Assembly: GCA_028292315.1 (NCBI GenBank)
Contig: JAQGMO010000116.1
Location: 1 to 35,761 of the forward strand
Reading direction: 5' to 3'
Origin: Herminiimonas sp.
GTDB taxonomy: Bacteria; Pseudomonadota; Gammaproteobacteria; Burkholderiales; Burkholderiaceae_D
Length of the DNA stretch: 35,761 bases
Below, piece after piece: positions 25,938 to 35,053 of this stretch. Numbering within the stretch: position 1 is the stretch's first letter; every line of letters starts with the position of its first letter. The notes below the pieces were generated by a model. That model was not told where the DNA came from. It made no database searches and saw nothing but the letters and a program-made list of their open reading frames with translations. Both the position numbers and the translations under genes were made by a program.

Positions 25938-27080
25938 ATGACCGTATTATCGACTGGGGCGGGTTATGCCCTGACGCTGCTCGCTTCGCTTTACGCGCTG
26001 ATCGCGTTATTCTGCCACGCGCGGACCTACCATATTGACGTACCGGTCCGGTCTGGCCCGGCATCGTGCCGCTTGCCGATTACCGTGCTCAAGCCCTTGT
26101 GCGGCCTGGAACCACGGCTGGAAGAAAACCTCACCACTCTTTTCGAGCAAAACTATCCGGTCTATCAATTGCTGTTCGGTGTACGTGATCCGGAGGATGC
26201 CGCGATTGCTGTAGTCAAACGCGTCAAGGCTCGTTATCCGGCGCAGGATATCCGGATCGTCGTGGATTCACGGGTACATGGCAGCAACTTCAAGGTCAGC
26301 AACCTGATCAATATGGCGCACGCCGCCCGCTATCCCTGGCTGGTGATCGCCGACAGCGATATCGCAGTGCGCCCAGACTATCTGGCAAAGGTTTCCGCGC
26401 CCTTGGCCGACCCGGCCGTGGGCATTGTCACCTGCTTGTACCGTGGGCGCTCGCTTGATACCTTTTGGACTCGGCTAGGCGTGTTGTTTATCGACACCTG
26501 GTTCATACCTTCGGTACGCGTTGCCAGCGCTTTCGGCGGTAGCTCCTTTGGCTTTGGCGCAACGATCGCATTACGTGCCAGCACATTGACCGCATTAGGC
26601 GGATTCCAAGCGATACGCAATCGCCTCGCGGATGATTTTTGGCTAGGCGAGCTAACCCGCAACCGGGGCCTTGCAACGGTAATATCCGAGGTTTGCGTAA
26701 CAACCGACGTGACGGAAAGCGATTTTCCGTCAATGTGGTCGCGCGAACGACGCTGGATGCAAACCATACGGGCAATCAATCCAGTGGGCTATAGCTTCAC
26801 CTTCGTGACGTTTACGTTCCCGGTAGTGGCAGTCGGTTTATATTTGGCCCCTACGCTGTGGAATTGGTCCTGCGCCTTGCTCGGCATGGCGGCAAGATTA
26901 GGTTTGCATCTGCGTAAACCGGCCCCGGCCTCTGACTTGCCTGCGCCGGGCTATGCTTACTACGCACCGCTGCGCGATTGTTTGCTTTTGCTGACCTGGC
27001 TTAGCGCTTTCCCTGGTTCCACTACGCAATGGCGCAAACAAACGGTGCGGATCGATGATCCGGCCGAGCCGATCACCTAG
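25938..27080 (+). CDS. hpnI: HpnI, hopanoid glycosyltransferase
   Basis: A 380-residue membrane-bound family 2/21-type glycosyltransferase related to ceramide glucosyltransferases. In Burkholderia, HpnI adds N-acetylglucosamine to bacteriohopanetetrol. A transmembrane helix lies at about 8-28 and further hydrophobic segments near 290-320. The GT-A motifs are visible: DSDIAV near 137-142, ADDFWLGE near 232-239 and RERRWMQ near 269-275, equivalent to the QxxRW signature. It lies 60 nt after hpnH and 83 nt before the start chosen for hpnJ. Confidence 0.92.
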   Translation: MTVLSTGAGYALTLLASLYALIALFCHARTYHIDVPVRSGPASCRLPITVLKPLCGLEPRLEENLTTLFEQNYPVYQLLFGVRDPEDAAIAVVKRVKARYPAQDIRIVVDSRVHGSNFKVSNLINMAHAARYPWLVIADSDIAVRPDYLAKVSAPLADPAVGIVTCLYRGRSLDTFWTRLGVLFIDTWFIPSVRVASAFGGSSFGFGATIALRASTLTALGGFQAIRNRLADDFWLGELTRNRGLATVISEVCVTTDVTESDFPSMWSRERRWMQTIRAINPVGYSFTFVTFTFPVVAVGLYLAPTLWNWSCALLGMAARLGLHLRKPAPASDLPAPGYAYYAPLRDCLLLLTWLSAFPGSTTQWRKQTVRIDDPAEPIT

Positions 27081-27163
27081 CAAGTGATCTCCGGACCCGG
27101 CATGACGAGCAAGCGACTTGCCGGAAAAGCTGAATGGAATGGAAATTTTTACGGCGGATCCCG

Positions 27164-28585
27164 ATGAAAACCTTATTTCTGCAAGCACCCTCTTTTGATG
27201 GTTTCGATGGGGGCGCCGGATCGCGTTACCAAGCCAAGCGCGAAATCAAATCATTCTGGTATCCCACCTGGCTGGCGCAACCGGCTGCGATGGTGCCGGA
27301 CAGCCGGGTACTGGATGCGCCCGCCGACGGACTGGATATCGGGCAGACGCTTGCAATCGCGGCCGACTATGGACTGGTGATCCTGCATACCAGCACGCCA
27401 TCATTCCCGACCGACGCGAAATTCGCTGAATTGCTCAAAATGCGCAAGCCCGCGATCGTAATCGGCATGGTTGGCGCCAAGGTAGCAGTGGATGCCGAGG
27501 AATCGTTGCTGGCCAGCGATGCGATCGATTTCGTGGCACGCGAGGAATTCGACTATACCTGCAAGGAAGTGGCCGACGGCCTGCCGTTCGATCAGGTGCT
27601 TGGCATCAGCTACAGGCGGGCGGACGGTACGGTCGCACACAATGCCGCTCGCCCGACGATAGAAGATATGGACGCGCTACCGTTTGTCGCTCCAGTCTAC
27701 CAGCGCGACCTGAATATAAAAAATTACTTTATCGGCTACCTGAACTATCCCTACGTGTCGATTTACACCGGGCGCGGTTGCCGTTCGAAATGCACTTTCT
27801 GCCTATGGCCGCAAACTGTGGGTGGACACCGTTACCGGACCCGCTCGCCCAAAAGCGTGATCGAAGAAGTGAAGTGGATCAAGGAGAATATGCCTGAGGT
27901 CAAGGAGATCATGTTCGACGACGATACCTTCACCGACTTCAAGCCGCGCGCGGAGGAAATCGCGCGCGGCCTGGGGAAGCTGGGTGTGACCTGGTCCTGC
28001 AATGCCAAAGCCAATGTGCCTTATTCGACCTTGAAAATCATGAAGGAAAACGGCTTGCGGCTGCTACTTGTCGGCTATGAATCCGGCGACGACCAGATTC
28101 TGTTAAATATCAAAAAGGGCTTGCGTACCGACATCGCACGTCGTTTCTCCGATGACTGCCACAAACTGGGCATCATGGTGCATGGCACTTTCATTCTCGG
28201 TTTGCCGGGCGAAACGCAGGAAACGATTGCGAAGACCATCGCTTTCGCAAAGGAAATCAATCCCCACACGATCCAGGTATCACTCGCGGCGCCCTACCCC
28301 GGCACGCGGCTTTATGAACAAGCGATCCAAAACAATTGGATTTCACCGGACAAGACCATCAACCTGGTCAATGAAAAGGGAGTGCAGCTGGCGGCGATCA
28401 GTTATCCGCATTTATCCAAGGAGGAAATCTATCACGGTGTCGAACTGTTTTACAAAAGCTTCTACTTCCGCCCTCGCAAGATATGGGAAATTGTCAGTGA
28501 AATGCTGGGAAGCTGGGATATGACGAAACGCCGGCTGCGCGAGGGTGTCGAGTTTTTCCGGTTCTTGCGCGCTCACGGCGCCTGA
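27164..28585 (+). CDS. hpnJ: HpnJ, B12-binding radical SAM hopanoid enzyme
   Basis: HpnJ converts the glucosamine head group of hopanoids into the cyclitol ether by ring contraction. The 473-residue protein has an N-terminal cobalamin-binding-type domain (about 1-160) and a radical SAM domain with CRSKCTFC (Cys206, Cys210, Cys213). The GYESGDD segment and the GLPGETQET motif further on are typical of this class. The ATG at 27164 (MKTLFLQAPSF) has GGCGGA five bases upstream and the conserved N-terminus; an earlier ATG at 27134 adds ten residues and is disfavoured. Confidence 0.93.
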   Translation: MKTLFLQAPSFDGFDGGAGSRYQAKREIKSFWYPTWLAQPAAMVPDSRVLDAPADGLDIGQTLAIAADYGLVILHTSTPSFPTDAKFAELLKMRKPAIVIGMVGAKVAVDAEESLLASDAIDFVAREEFDYTCKEVADGLPFDQVLGISYRRADGTVAHNAARPTIEDMDALPFVAPVYQRDLNIKNYFIGYLNYPYVSIYTGRGCRSKCTFCLWPQTVGGHRYRTRSPKSVIEEVKWIKENMPEVKEIMFDDDTFTDFKPRAEEIARGLGKLGVTWSCNAKANVPYSTLKIMKENGLRLLLVGYESGDDQILLNIKKGLRTDIARRFSDDCHKLGIMVHGTFILGLPGETQETIAKTIAFAKEINPHTIQVSLAAPYPGTRLYEQAIQNNWISPDKTINLVNEKGVQLAAISYPHLSKEEIYHGVELFYKSFYFRPRKIWEIVSEMLGSWDMTKRRLREGVEFFRFLRAHGA

Positions 28586-28679
28586 TGCCGAGAGCCGGGC
28601 ATCGCCGCATGGAATACGGCACAACTTCCGGGCAAGCTGCCTTGTCGAGTGTCGAGTCCAAAATGTGCGAGGGGGCGGC

Positions 28680-29528
28680 GTGACCAGCGCGGCAAACCGG
28701 AAACCGGGCCTGATCATCACGGCCGACGACTTTGGTTTGCACGCGAGCGTCAATCTGGCGGTCGAGCGGGCTCATCGCGAAGGGGTGTTAAGTGCCGCCA
28801 GCCTGATGGTGGCAGCGCCCGCCGCTGCCGATGCGATCGAGCGGGCGCGCGCAAACCCGAGCTTGCGCGTCGGTTTGCATCTGGTACTGGCCGACGGCCG
28901 GGCGCTGTTGCCGCCCGATGCGATTCCGGACCTGGTCGATGCGCACGGCCGCTTTGGCGACCGGATGGCGTACGAGGGCGCGCGTTTCTTTTTTTTGCCT
29001 CGGGTGCGACGCCAGCTTGCCGCCGAAATCCATGCCCAGTTCAAGGCCTTTGCAGCAAGCGGACTGGCTTTGGATCACGTCAACACCCATAAACATTTTC
29101 ATCTGCACCCGACCATCCTTTCGCTGATGATCGACATCGGCCGGCCATTTGGCTTGCGCGCAATACGACTGCCTCGTGAAAACGGACTGCCGCTATTGCT
29201 GAAACCATGGCTTGCGCTGCTGCGCCGTAAGCTGGATGCAGCCGGGATTGCCCACAACGACACCATGGCAGGCATCCAACATTCCGGAAAATTCGACGAG
29301 GCGGCCTTGCTCGAAACCCTGGCGCATCTGCCCGGAAAAGGCGTGGTCGAGATCTATCTGCACCCGGCATTGATTTCGGGTGCCGAGATCGGCGCTTCCA
29401 TGGCGACTTACCGGCATGCCGATGAATTTGCGGCCTTGATTTCGCCACGCGTGCGCCTGGCGCTGGATCGGTTGGGCCAGCGAGGTTTTCGCCTGGGCGG
29501 TTTCTCGGACCTGGTCAGCCTGAAGTGA
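28680..29528 (+). CDS. hpnK: HpnK, hopanoid N-acetylglucosamine deacetylase (YdjC/ChbG family)
   Basis: HpnK removes the acetyl group from the GlcNAc-hopanoid made by HpnI, before HpnJ acts. The 282-residue protein shows the YdjC metal-site residues: Asp16-Asp17 in TADDFG and the histidine cluster THKHFHLHP at 136-144. The GTG at 28680 follows a GAGGGGG ribosome site. A longer in-frame start at 28545 would run back into hpnJ and is rejected. It starts 94 nt after hpnJ and overlaps hpnL by four bases (GTGA). Confidence 0.9.
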   Translation: MTSAANRKPGLIITADDFGLHASVNLAVERAHREGVLSAASLMVAAPAAADAIERARANPSLRVGLHLVLADGRALLPPDAIPDLVDAHGRFGDRMAYEGARFFFLPRVRRQLAAEIHAQFKAFAASGLALDHVNTHKHFHLHPTILSLMIDIGRPFGLRAIRLPRENGLPLLLKPWLALLRRKLDAAGIAHNDTMAGIQHSGKFDEAALLETLAHLPGKGVVEIYLHPALISGAEIGASMATYRHADEFAALISPRVRLALDRLGQRGFRLGGFSDLVSLK

Positions 29529-30550
29529 AACGTCTCGCCTATCTCGGTTATCTCGGCGGCATGGCCGGCCTATTGTTACTGACCGGGCTGGTCGTGCACG
29601 AGGGCTGGTCAGCCTTGCGTCAGGCCTTTGTACATGCCGGCTGGCCCTTGCTGTTGCTGGTGCCGGCGCATCTCGTGCCCTTGGCGCTGGATACGCAGGG
29701 CTGGCGCGTGCTGCTGGAACCGGTCGATCAAGCACGGCGCGCCAGCCTATCCTTTTTACTGTGGGTCGCTGCTGTTCGTGAGGCGGTCGCCCGCCTGCTG
29801 CCGACCGCCGGCATCGGCGGCGAAGTGGTCGGAATCCGCCTCAGCCGATTGCGGATCGCCGATACGACGGCGGTCAGCGCGACCGTGATCGTCGAAGTGC
29901 TGATCACGATCGTGGTGCAATACCTGTTTTGCGGACTGGGCATCGTGCTGATGACGCATGTCGCCGCCGGCAAGAACCAGGCTTGGGCCCTGTCGGCCGG
30001 CTTGCTGCTGTCGGCGCCGCTACCGGGGCTGGCCTATTTTATATTACGCCATGGCGCGGTGTTTGAACGCATGGAAGAATGGGCCAGGCAATTGTTCGGT
30101 GCCCAAAACCGTTTTATCTTGCGCCTGGACGGCGTGAAGCTGGACGCCGAGGTTCATCGCCTCTTTAGCGAGCCCGGGCGCCTGGCACGCGCGCTGGCCT
30201 GGCAATTCGCCGGCTACCTGGTCGGTGCTTTCGAGACGTGGTTCGCGCTCGGATTACTCGGGCATCCGGTCGGCCTGGATACCGCGATTGCCATTGAAGC
30301 GCTGACCCAAGCCACCCGTCATGCAACTTTTATCGTGCCGGGCGGGCTCGGCATACAGGAAGCCGCGGTAATGCTGTTTGCCTATCTGGCCGGCGTGAGC
30401 AGCGAAGTGGCGCTATCGCTGGCGCTAATCAAGCGGGTACGAGAGATATTGTTCGGCGTGCCGGCATTGCTGTCATGGCAATGGGTGGAAGCACGCCAAT
30501 TGCGGCAAGCGCGTCTGGTGCCGGATGCCGAAATTTCCGATTCGGCATAA
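29525..30550 (+). CDS. hpnL: HpnL, hopanoid-associated membrane protein (LPG synthase TM-like)
   Basis: A 341-residue polytopic inner-membrane protein with several strongly hydrophobic segments. It resembles the lysylphosphatidylglycerol synthetase transmembrane (flippase-like) family, with GIGGEVVGIRLSRLR near residues 97-111 and a FIVPGGLGIQEAA segment near 269-281, both typical of that fold. A role in moving hopanoids or their precursors across the membrane is plausible but not shown. It starts with GTG 29525, overlapping the hpnK stop, and ends 12 nt before the convergent hpnM gene. Confidence 0.85.
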   Translation: MKRLAYLGYLGGMAGLLLLTGLVVHEGWSALRQAFVHAGWPLLLLVPAHLVPLALDTQGWRVLLEPVDQARRASLSFLLWVAAVREAVARLLPTAGIGGEVVGIRLSRLRIADTTAVSATVIVEVLITIVVQYLFCGLGIVLMTHVAAGKNQAWALSAGLLLSAPLPGLAYFILRHGAVFERMEEWARQLFGAQNRFILRLDGVKLDAEVHRLFSEPGRLARALAWQFAGYLVGAFETWFALGLLGHPVGLDTAIAIEALTQATRHATFIVPGGLGIQEAAVMLFAYLAGVSSEVALSLALIKRVREILFGVPALLSWQWVEARQLRQARLVPDAEISDSA

Positions 30551-30562
30551 CCGCACTTCTTC

Positions 30563-31174
30563 TCATCGTTCGTTATGCGCCGCCAAGAATTTCACCAACC
30601 CCTCTATCCCGCCTTTGGCAATGTGCCCGGCAAATTGCTGTTGATAAATCGGGATCATCCAGGCTCCCATCATATTGATATCATAAATCTTCCAACCCGA
30701 ACTGGACTTGTTGACCCGGTAATCGATATTCATCATATCGCCATTATTAATGACGACCGTCTTGACCACTGCATCGGTCGCGTCGGCGGCCAGCGGGGCC
30801 ATAGGCTGAAATTTGAATTGCACATTCTGGTCGCGAATCTGGATCAGTTGCGCGGCATAGGCATGCACCATTAAGGTCTGGAATTGCTCGAACAAGGCCT
30901 TTTGCTGGGCCGGTGTGGCCTTCGACCAGGCGCTGCCGACCGCAAACCGCGTGGTCCGGAAAAAATCGGTTTGGGGCAGGAATTTTTGCTCGACCACACT
31001 GTTGATTTTATCCGGATCCCCTGCGCGCGCCGCGGGATCGGTTCTGATGGCCGACATCACGTCTTCGATGGTGCGCTTGACCATGACATCCGGACTTCTG
31101 TTATCGACTTGTTGCGCGTAAACATAGGGGCCAGCGATCAAAACGATCAGCGCTGCCCAGTGAGTGGATTTCAT
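30563..31174 (-). CDS. hpnM: HpnM, periplasmic MlaC/Ttg2D-family lipid carrier
   Basis: A 203-residue exported protein. Residues 1-20 form a signal peptide ending in YVYA before QQ. The remainder matches the toluene-tolerance/MlaC family of periplasmic phospholipid carriers, and it is the member linked to hopanoid loci. MlaC proteins ferry lipids between inner and outer membrane complexes; transport of hopanoids is inferred from the neighbours hpnN and mlaA. The ATG at 31174 has AAGGGG about 8 nt upstream; an upstream start at 31210 would spoil the signal peptide. It is encoded opposite to its neighbours. Confidence 0.85.
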   Translation of the reverse strand: MKSTHWAALIVLIAGPYVYAQQVDNRSPDVMVKRTIEDVMSAIRTDPAARAGDPDKINSVVEQKFLPQTDFFRTTRFAVGSAWSKATPAQQKALFEQFQTLMVHAYAAQLIQIRDQNVQFKFQPMAPLAADATDAVVKTVVINNGDMMNIDYRVNKSSSGWKIYDINMMGAWMIPIYQQQFAGHIAKGGIEGLVKFLAAHNER

Positions 31175-31340
31175 TTGATATTCCCCTTTGCAAGCGGCTG
31201 GTTGCAACAAACGCGGCTGCCGAGCAATGAAATCGGACCCGCCCGAAAAAAGGCGGAAACGCCGCTGATGTCGAGTTAGTCAAGTATAGCGACTCATCCG
31301 CGCCACGCATGTCGCCAAAAGGCGTGCGATTTATCCGGCC

Positions 31341-31370
31341 TTAACCTGTCTCACGGTCGTAATCTATATA
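31341..31370 (+). promoter_or_regulatory. Candidate promoter of hpnN
   Basis: TTAACC (31341-31346) and TATATA (31365-31370) are separated by 18 bp. Transcription would start near 31377, leaving about 34 nt to the ATG at 31411 and excluding a TTG start at 31372. The rest of the 236-nt divergent hpnM/hpnN spacer shows no other clear element. Confidence 0.4.
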
Positions 31371-31410
31371 TTTGATTCAAACCGGCCTCCGACAGAAATA
31401 CACACGACGC

Positions 31411-34023
31411 ATGCTGACTGCCATAGTTGCCAAAACAGTCGATTTTTCCGTTCGCCATGCGTGGCGGGTGATCGCCGTATCAGTGTTGCTGGTGCTTGTC
31501 AGCGCAGTGTACGTGAGCGGCCATTTCGTGATCAATACCGATGTTGGGCGACTGATAGACACGAATGCGCCCAGGGCGCAACGCGAAGCGGCAATAAGCA
31601 ACGCGTTTCCACAACGCAGCGCAGGCACGCTGGTCGTCATACGCGCGCCGGCGCCAGAGTTTGCCATGCAAGCCGCCCGCGAACTGGCGGCACGATTGCA
31701 GCAACAACCCGGTTTGTTTCACTCGGTGAACCTTGCTGATGGCAGCGATTTCTTCACGCGCAATGGCTTGCTGTTCCTGGACTTGAACAAGGTTGCCGAC
31801 TTTGGCGAGCAACTGACTCACGCGCGCCCGCTGCTGAATGCGCTGGCGCATGATCCATCATTGCGCGGCCTGTCAAATTTACTTTCGGTGTCATTGCTGG
31901 CGCCATTGCAAACCGGCCAGCTAAATTTGCCCGATATGGCGCCGTTACTGACTCGCAGCGCCAATGCCATAGACGGCGCGTTGGCCGGCGAGCCGACCGC
32001 GTTGTCGTGGCGCGCCTTGGCCTCCCCCGATGAGGCCGCAGCCGGGGCAGGCCGCAGTTTTATAGAAACGAGGCCGGTTCTAAATTATAGCGATCTCGAG
32101 CCCGGTGCGGCATCGGCGCGCGCAATACGGGCGGCCGCCGGGGATTTGCATCTTGCCGACCGCTATGGCGCCAGCGTCGCACTGACCGGTGAGATACCTT
32201 TGGCGGATGAAGAGTTTTCATCGGTGCGGGAGGGCGCGGTGCTCGGTGGGATCGTTACCGTACTGTTCGTGCTGCTGATCCTATGGTTCGCCCTGCGTTC
32301 TATCAAGCTCGTTCTGGCGGTATTCCTGAGTCTGATCGGCGGCCTGGTGATGACGGCGGCGCTGGGTCTGTTGCTGGTCGGTGCGCTAAACATCATTTCC
32401 GTCGCGTTCGCCGTGCTGTTCGTGGGGATAGGCGTCGACTTTGGGATTCAGTTCGGCGTACGGTTCCGTGAGAAACGTTGTAGCGAGCATGATATGCATC
32501 ATGCCTTGATCGCGGCCGCTCACTCGATTGCGTTGCCGCTGACACTCGCGGCGGCCGCCACGGCAGTTGGGTTTTTGGCTTTTTTGCCCACCGATTATCG
32601 TGGCGTGTCGGAGCTTGGGCAAATTGCAGGCGTCGGGATCTTGTTTGTTGCCTTCCCGTCGTGCATCACTTTATTGCCAGCCTTGATTTCCGTATTGCGT
32701 CCTGGTGGGCGTGAGACGATCCCTGGTTATGGCTGGCTGGCGCCGGTCGACCATGTATTCCAGGCTCATCGCAAGCCTTTATTGGTTGGCACGATAGCGT
32801 TGATTCTCGCCGGCTTGCCGTTACTGCGGCATTTGCATTTCGATTTCAACCCCCTGCATTTGAAGAACCCGAACAGCGAGTCGATGGCAACGCTGATTTC
32901 GCTTGCCAATTCCCCCGAAGCCGGCATCGACAATGTGAAAGTGCTGAGCGCGTCGCTGGCCGATGCGCAGGCGCTTGGGGCCAGGCTCGCACAGCTTCCG
33001 CAAGTAGCCAGGGTCATGACCTTGGCCAGTTTTGTCCCCGACCGGCAGCCGGAAAAATTGCGGATAATCGAGAAGGCCGCGAACAGCTTGCTGCCGGTAT
33101 TGCAACAAACACCGGCGGCCGATGCCGGCGATGTGGAGCGGGTGACGGCGTTACGCCGTGCCGCCCGAATGTTACGCAACGCTGCTCTGGATCATGAGGG
33201 GCCGGGCGCGGCGGAAGCACGCCGCTTGTCCGCCAGCCTGACGGCGCTGGCGCAAGCCGATGCCCACGCGCGCGACCGCGCCGAATCGGCGGTCGCGCTG
33301 CCGCTTAAATTATCGCTGGCAGCTTTGCAAAAAGCGTTGCAACCCCAAGCCATCACCCTGACAAATTTGCCCTTCGAACTGACGCGCGACTGGATCGCGC
33401 CGGACGGCCGGGCGCTGCTCGATATTGCGCCGCGAAAAGCCGCCGCTATCGAGCCGGGGGATGAGTCGCAATTGCGCGATTTTATGCAGGCGGTGTTGAA
33501 GCTTGCGCCGGATGCGACCGGCGGCCCGATTTCCATAGCAGAGTCTGCCGACGTCATAATTCACGCATTTATCGAAGCGGCCATCCTGGCCTTGATTGCC
33601 ATCACCTTATTACTATGGGTCGCTTTGCGACGCTTCGATGACGTATTGTTCACCGTGGTTCCGCTATTGGTATCCGCGCTGGTCACGCTGGAGCTTTGCG
33701 TGGTGTTTGGCATTTCCCTGAATTTTGCGAACATCATTGCGCTGCCTTTACTCCTGGGCATTGGCGTGGCGTTCAAAATTTATTATGTGATGGCTTGGCG
33801 CGGCGGTCAGGCGGAGCTTTTGAAGACCGGCCTGACGCAGGCGATCATTTTAAGCGCGGCGACCACGGGTACAGCCTTCGGCAGCTTATGGCTGTCGGAG
33901 CATCCAGGCACGGCCAGCATGGGCAAGCTGCTGGCGTTATCGCTGGTCTGCACCTTGATCGGCGCGGTGTTTTTTCAGCCGATCCTGATGGGCAAACCGC
34001 GTGAACCTGCGGGATCGAAGTAA
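31411..34023 (+). CDS. hpnN: HpnN, RND/MMPL-family hopanoid transporter
   Basis: A large inner-membrane RND-type transporter of 870 residues. The layout is the usual two halves: one N-terminal transmembrane helix (about 18-36), a periplasmic domain, a block of helices near 265-425, a second single helix near 440-460, a second periplasmic domain and a last helical block near 720-860. The segment VGIGVDFGIQFGVRFRE near 338-354 is typical of MMPL proteins. HpnN is needed to move hopanoids to the outer membrane in other bacteria. ATG 31411 is chosen because the predicted promoter would exclude the earlier TTG at 31372; neither has a strong ribosome site. Confidence 0.92.
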   Translation: MLTAIVAKTVDFSVRHAWRVIAVSVLLVLVSAVYVSGHFVINTDVGRLIDTNAPRAQREAAISNAFPQRSAGTLVVIRAPAPEFAMQAARELAARLQQQPGLFHSVNLADGSDFFTRNGLLFLDLNKVADFGEQLTHARPLLNALAHDPSLRGLSNLLSVSLLAPLQTGQLNLPDMAPLLTRSANAIDGALAGEPTALSWRALASPDEAAAGAGRSFIETRPVLNYSDLEPGAASARAIRAAAGDLHLADRYGASVALTGEIPLADEEFSSVREGAVLGGIVTVLFVLLILWFALRSIKLVLAVFLSLIGGLVMTAALGLLLVGALNIISVAFAVLFVGIGVDFGIQFGVRFREKRCSEHDMHHALIAAAHSIALPLTLAAAATAVGFLAFLPTDYRGVSELGQIAGVGILFVAFPSCITLLPALISVLRPGGRETIPGYGWLAPVDHVFQAHRKPLLVGTIALILAGLPLLRHLHFDFNPLHLKNPNSESMATLISLANSPEAGIDNVKVLSASLADAQALGARLAQLPQVARVMTLASFVPDRQPEKLRIIEKAANSLLPVLQQTPAADAGDVERVTALRRAARMLRNAALDHEGPGAAEARRLSASLTALAQADAHARDRAESAVALPLKLSLAALQKALQPQAITLTNLPFELTRDWIAPDGRALLDIAPRKAAAIEPGDESQLRDFMQAVLKLAPDATGGPISIAESADVIIHAFIEAAILALIAITLLLWVALRRFDDVLFTVVPLLVSALVTLELCVVFGISLNFANIIALPLLLGIGVAFKIYYVMAWRGGQAELLKTGLTQAIILSAATTGTAFGSLWLSEHPGTASMGKLLALSLVCTLIGAVFFQPILMGKPREPAGSK

Positions 34024-34091
34024 TCGGATGGCATATCAGGATTGAGGCCAGGCATCTCTCGCTGGCGGCTAAGATAGTCCCGGAGGTATTT

Positions 34092-34994
34092 ATGTATCGA
34101 ACACTGGGTTCGTGCCCGATGAAGCGCATTCCGGCTTTCGCAATGTGGATGGCAATGCTAGGCGCCATGAGCGGCTGCGCCACGGGCCCGAGCCGCAATC
34201 CCAACGATCCGCTCGAACCCATCAATCGCGCGACGTTTCAATTCAACGAGGCCTTGGACCGTACGATTGCAACGCCGATTGCCAAGGGTTACAACGCGGT
34301 CGTCCCCGATCCGGTCCGGACCATGGTCTATAATTTTTTTTCAAATATCGGCGACGTGACGGTGATGGCAAACAATCTTGCGCAAGGCCGTTTCGGCGAC
34401 GGCGTCGCTGACCTGATGCGCATCGCGGTGAATTCCGTCTTCGGTGTCGGTGGCCTGATCGATATTGCCACCCCGGCAGGCATACCGAAACACAATCAGG
34501 ACTTCGGGCTGACACTAGGACATTGGGGGGTACCGGCGGGGCCCTACGTGGTATTGCCGGTATTTGGACCGAGTACGTTCCGCGATACGGCAGGTTTTGC
34601 CGGGGACTTGAACATTAACCCTACCGGATACCTTAGCCCGGCCGAGCGCAATTCTTTGTATGGAGTGAATTTTGTCAGCACACGCGCTCGTTACCTGGGC
34701 GCCACTGATCTCTTGTCGGCCGCCGCACTGGATAAATATTCATTTACCCGCGATGCCTATCTAGGGCGTCGGAGGTATCAGCTGACCGGAGGTCAGGAGG
34801 AGACCTTGCCCAATTACGAAAGCGAAGCGGCACCAGCCGGCTCGCCTGCCGATAACGGACCGCCGGATAAAAATTCGGGTAACACTGGCACGCGCCCCGC
34901 GGATGGCGCAGCCAGGCCGACAGCTCCTGCTACAGTCAATGGAGCGGCGGGACTGCCGCGTGGCCCGGCTCCAGGCGCGGCGACAGGTCGATGA
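34092..34994 (+). CDS. mlaA: MlaA/VacJ-family outer-membrane lipoprotein
   Basis: A 300-residue lipoprotein. The signal peptide ends in a lipobox, MSGC, with Cys29 as the lipidated residue. The VacJ domain shows NDPLEPINRATFQFNEALD just after it, then DFGLTLGHWGVPAGPY and PTGYLS. MlaA removes mislocalised phospholipid from the outer leaflet and passes it to MlaC. The last ~60 residues (about 240-300) are a Pro/Gly/Ala-rich low-complexity tail, making it longer than E. coli MlaA. A strong CGGAGG ribosome site fixes the ATG at 34092. Its place after hpnN and near hpnM suggests a hopanoid-linked lipid-trafficking role, by inference. Confidence 0.93.
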   Translation: MYRTLGSCPMKRIPAFAMWMAMLGAMSGCATGPSRNPNDPLEPINRATFQFNEALDRTIATPIAKGYNAVVPDPVRTMVYNFFSNIGDVTVMANNLAQGRFGDGVADLMRIAVNSVFGVGGLIDIATPAGIPKHNQDFGLTLGHWGVPAGPYVVLPVFGPSTFRDTAGFAGDLNINPTGYLSPAERNSLYGVNFVSTRARYLGATDLLSAAALDKYSFTRDAYLGRRRYQLTGGQEETLPNYESEAAPAGSPADNGPPDKNSGNTGTRPADGAARPTAPATVNGAAGLPRGPAPGAATGR

Positions 34995-35053
34995 CGGCTT
35001 GGTTTGAATCTGGCGCCGGCCACGAGGTGCCGCTATCGATCGGCCGCATATTG

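Noticed and set aside
31372-31410. TTG start of hpnN 13 codons upstream
   Set aside because: It overlaps the predicted transcription start region and has no ribosome site; ATG 31411 gives the usual N-terminus.
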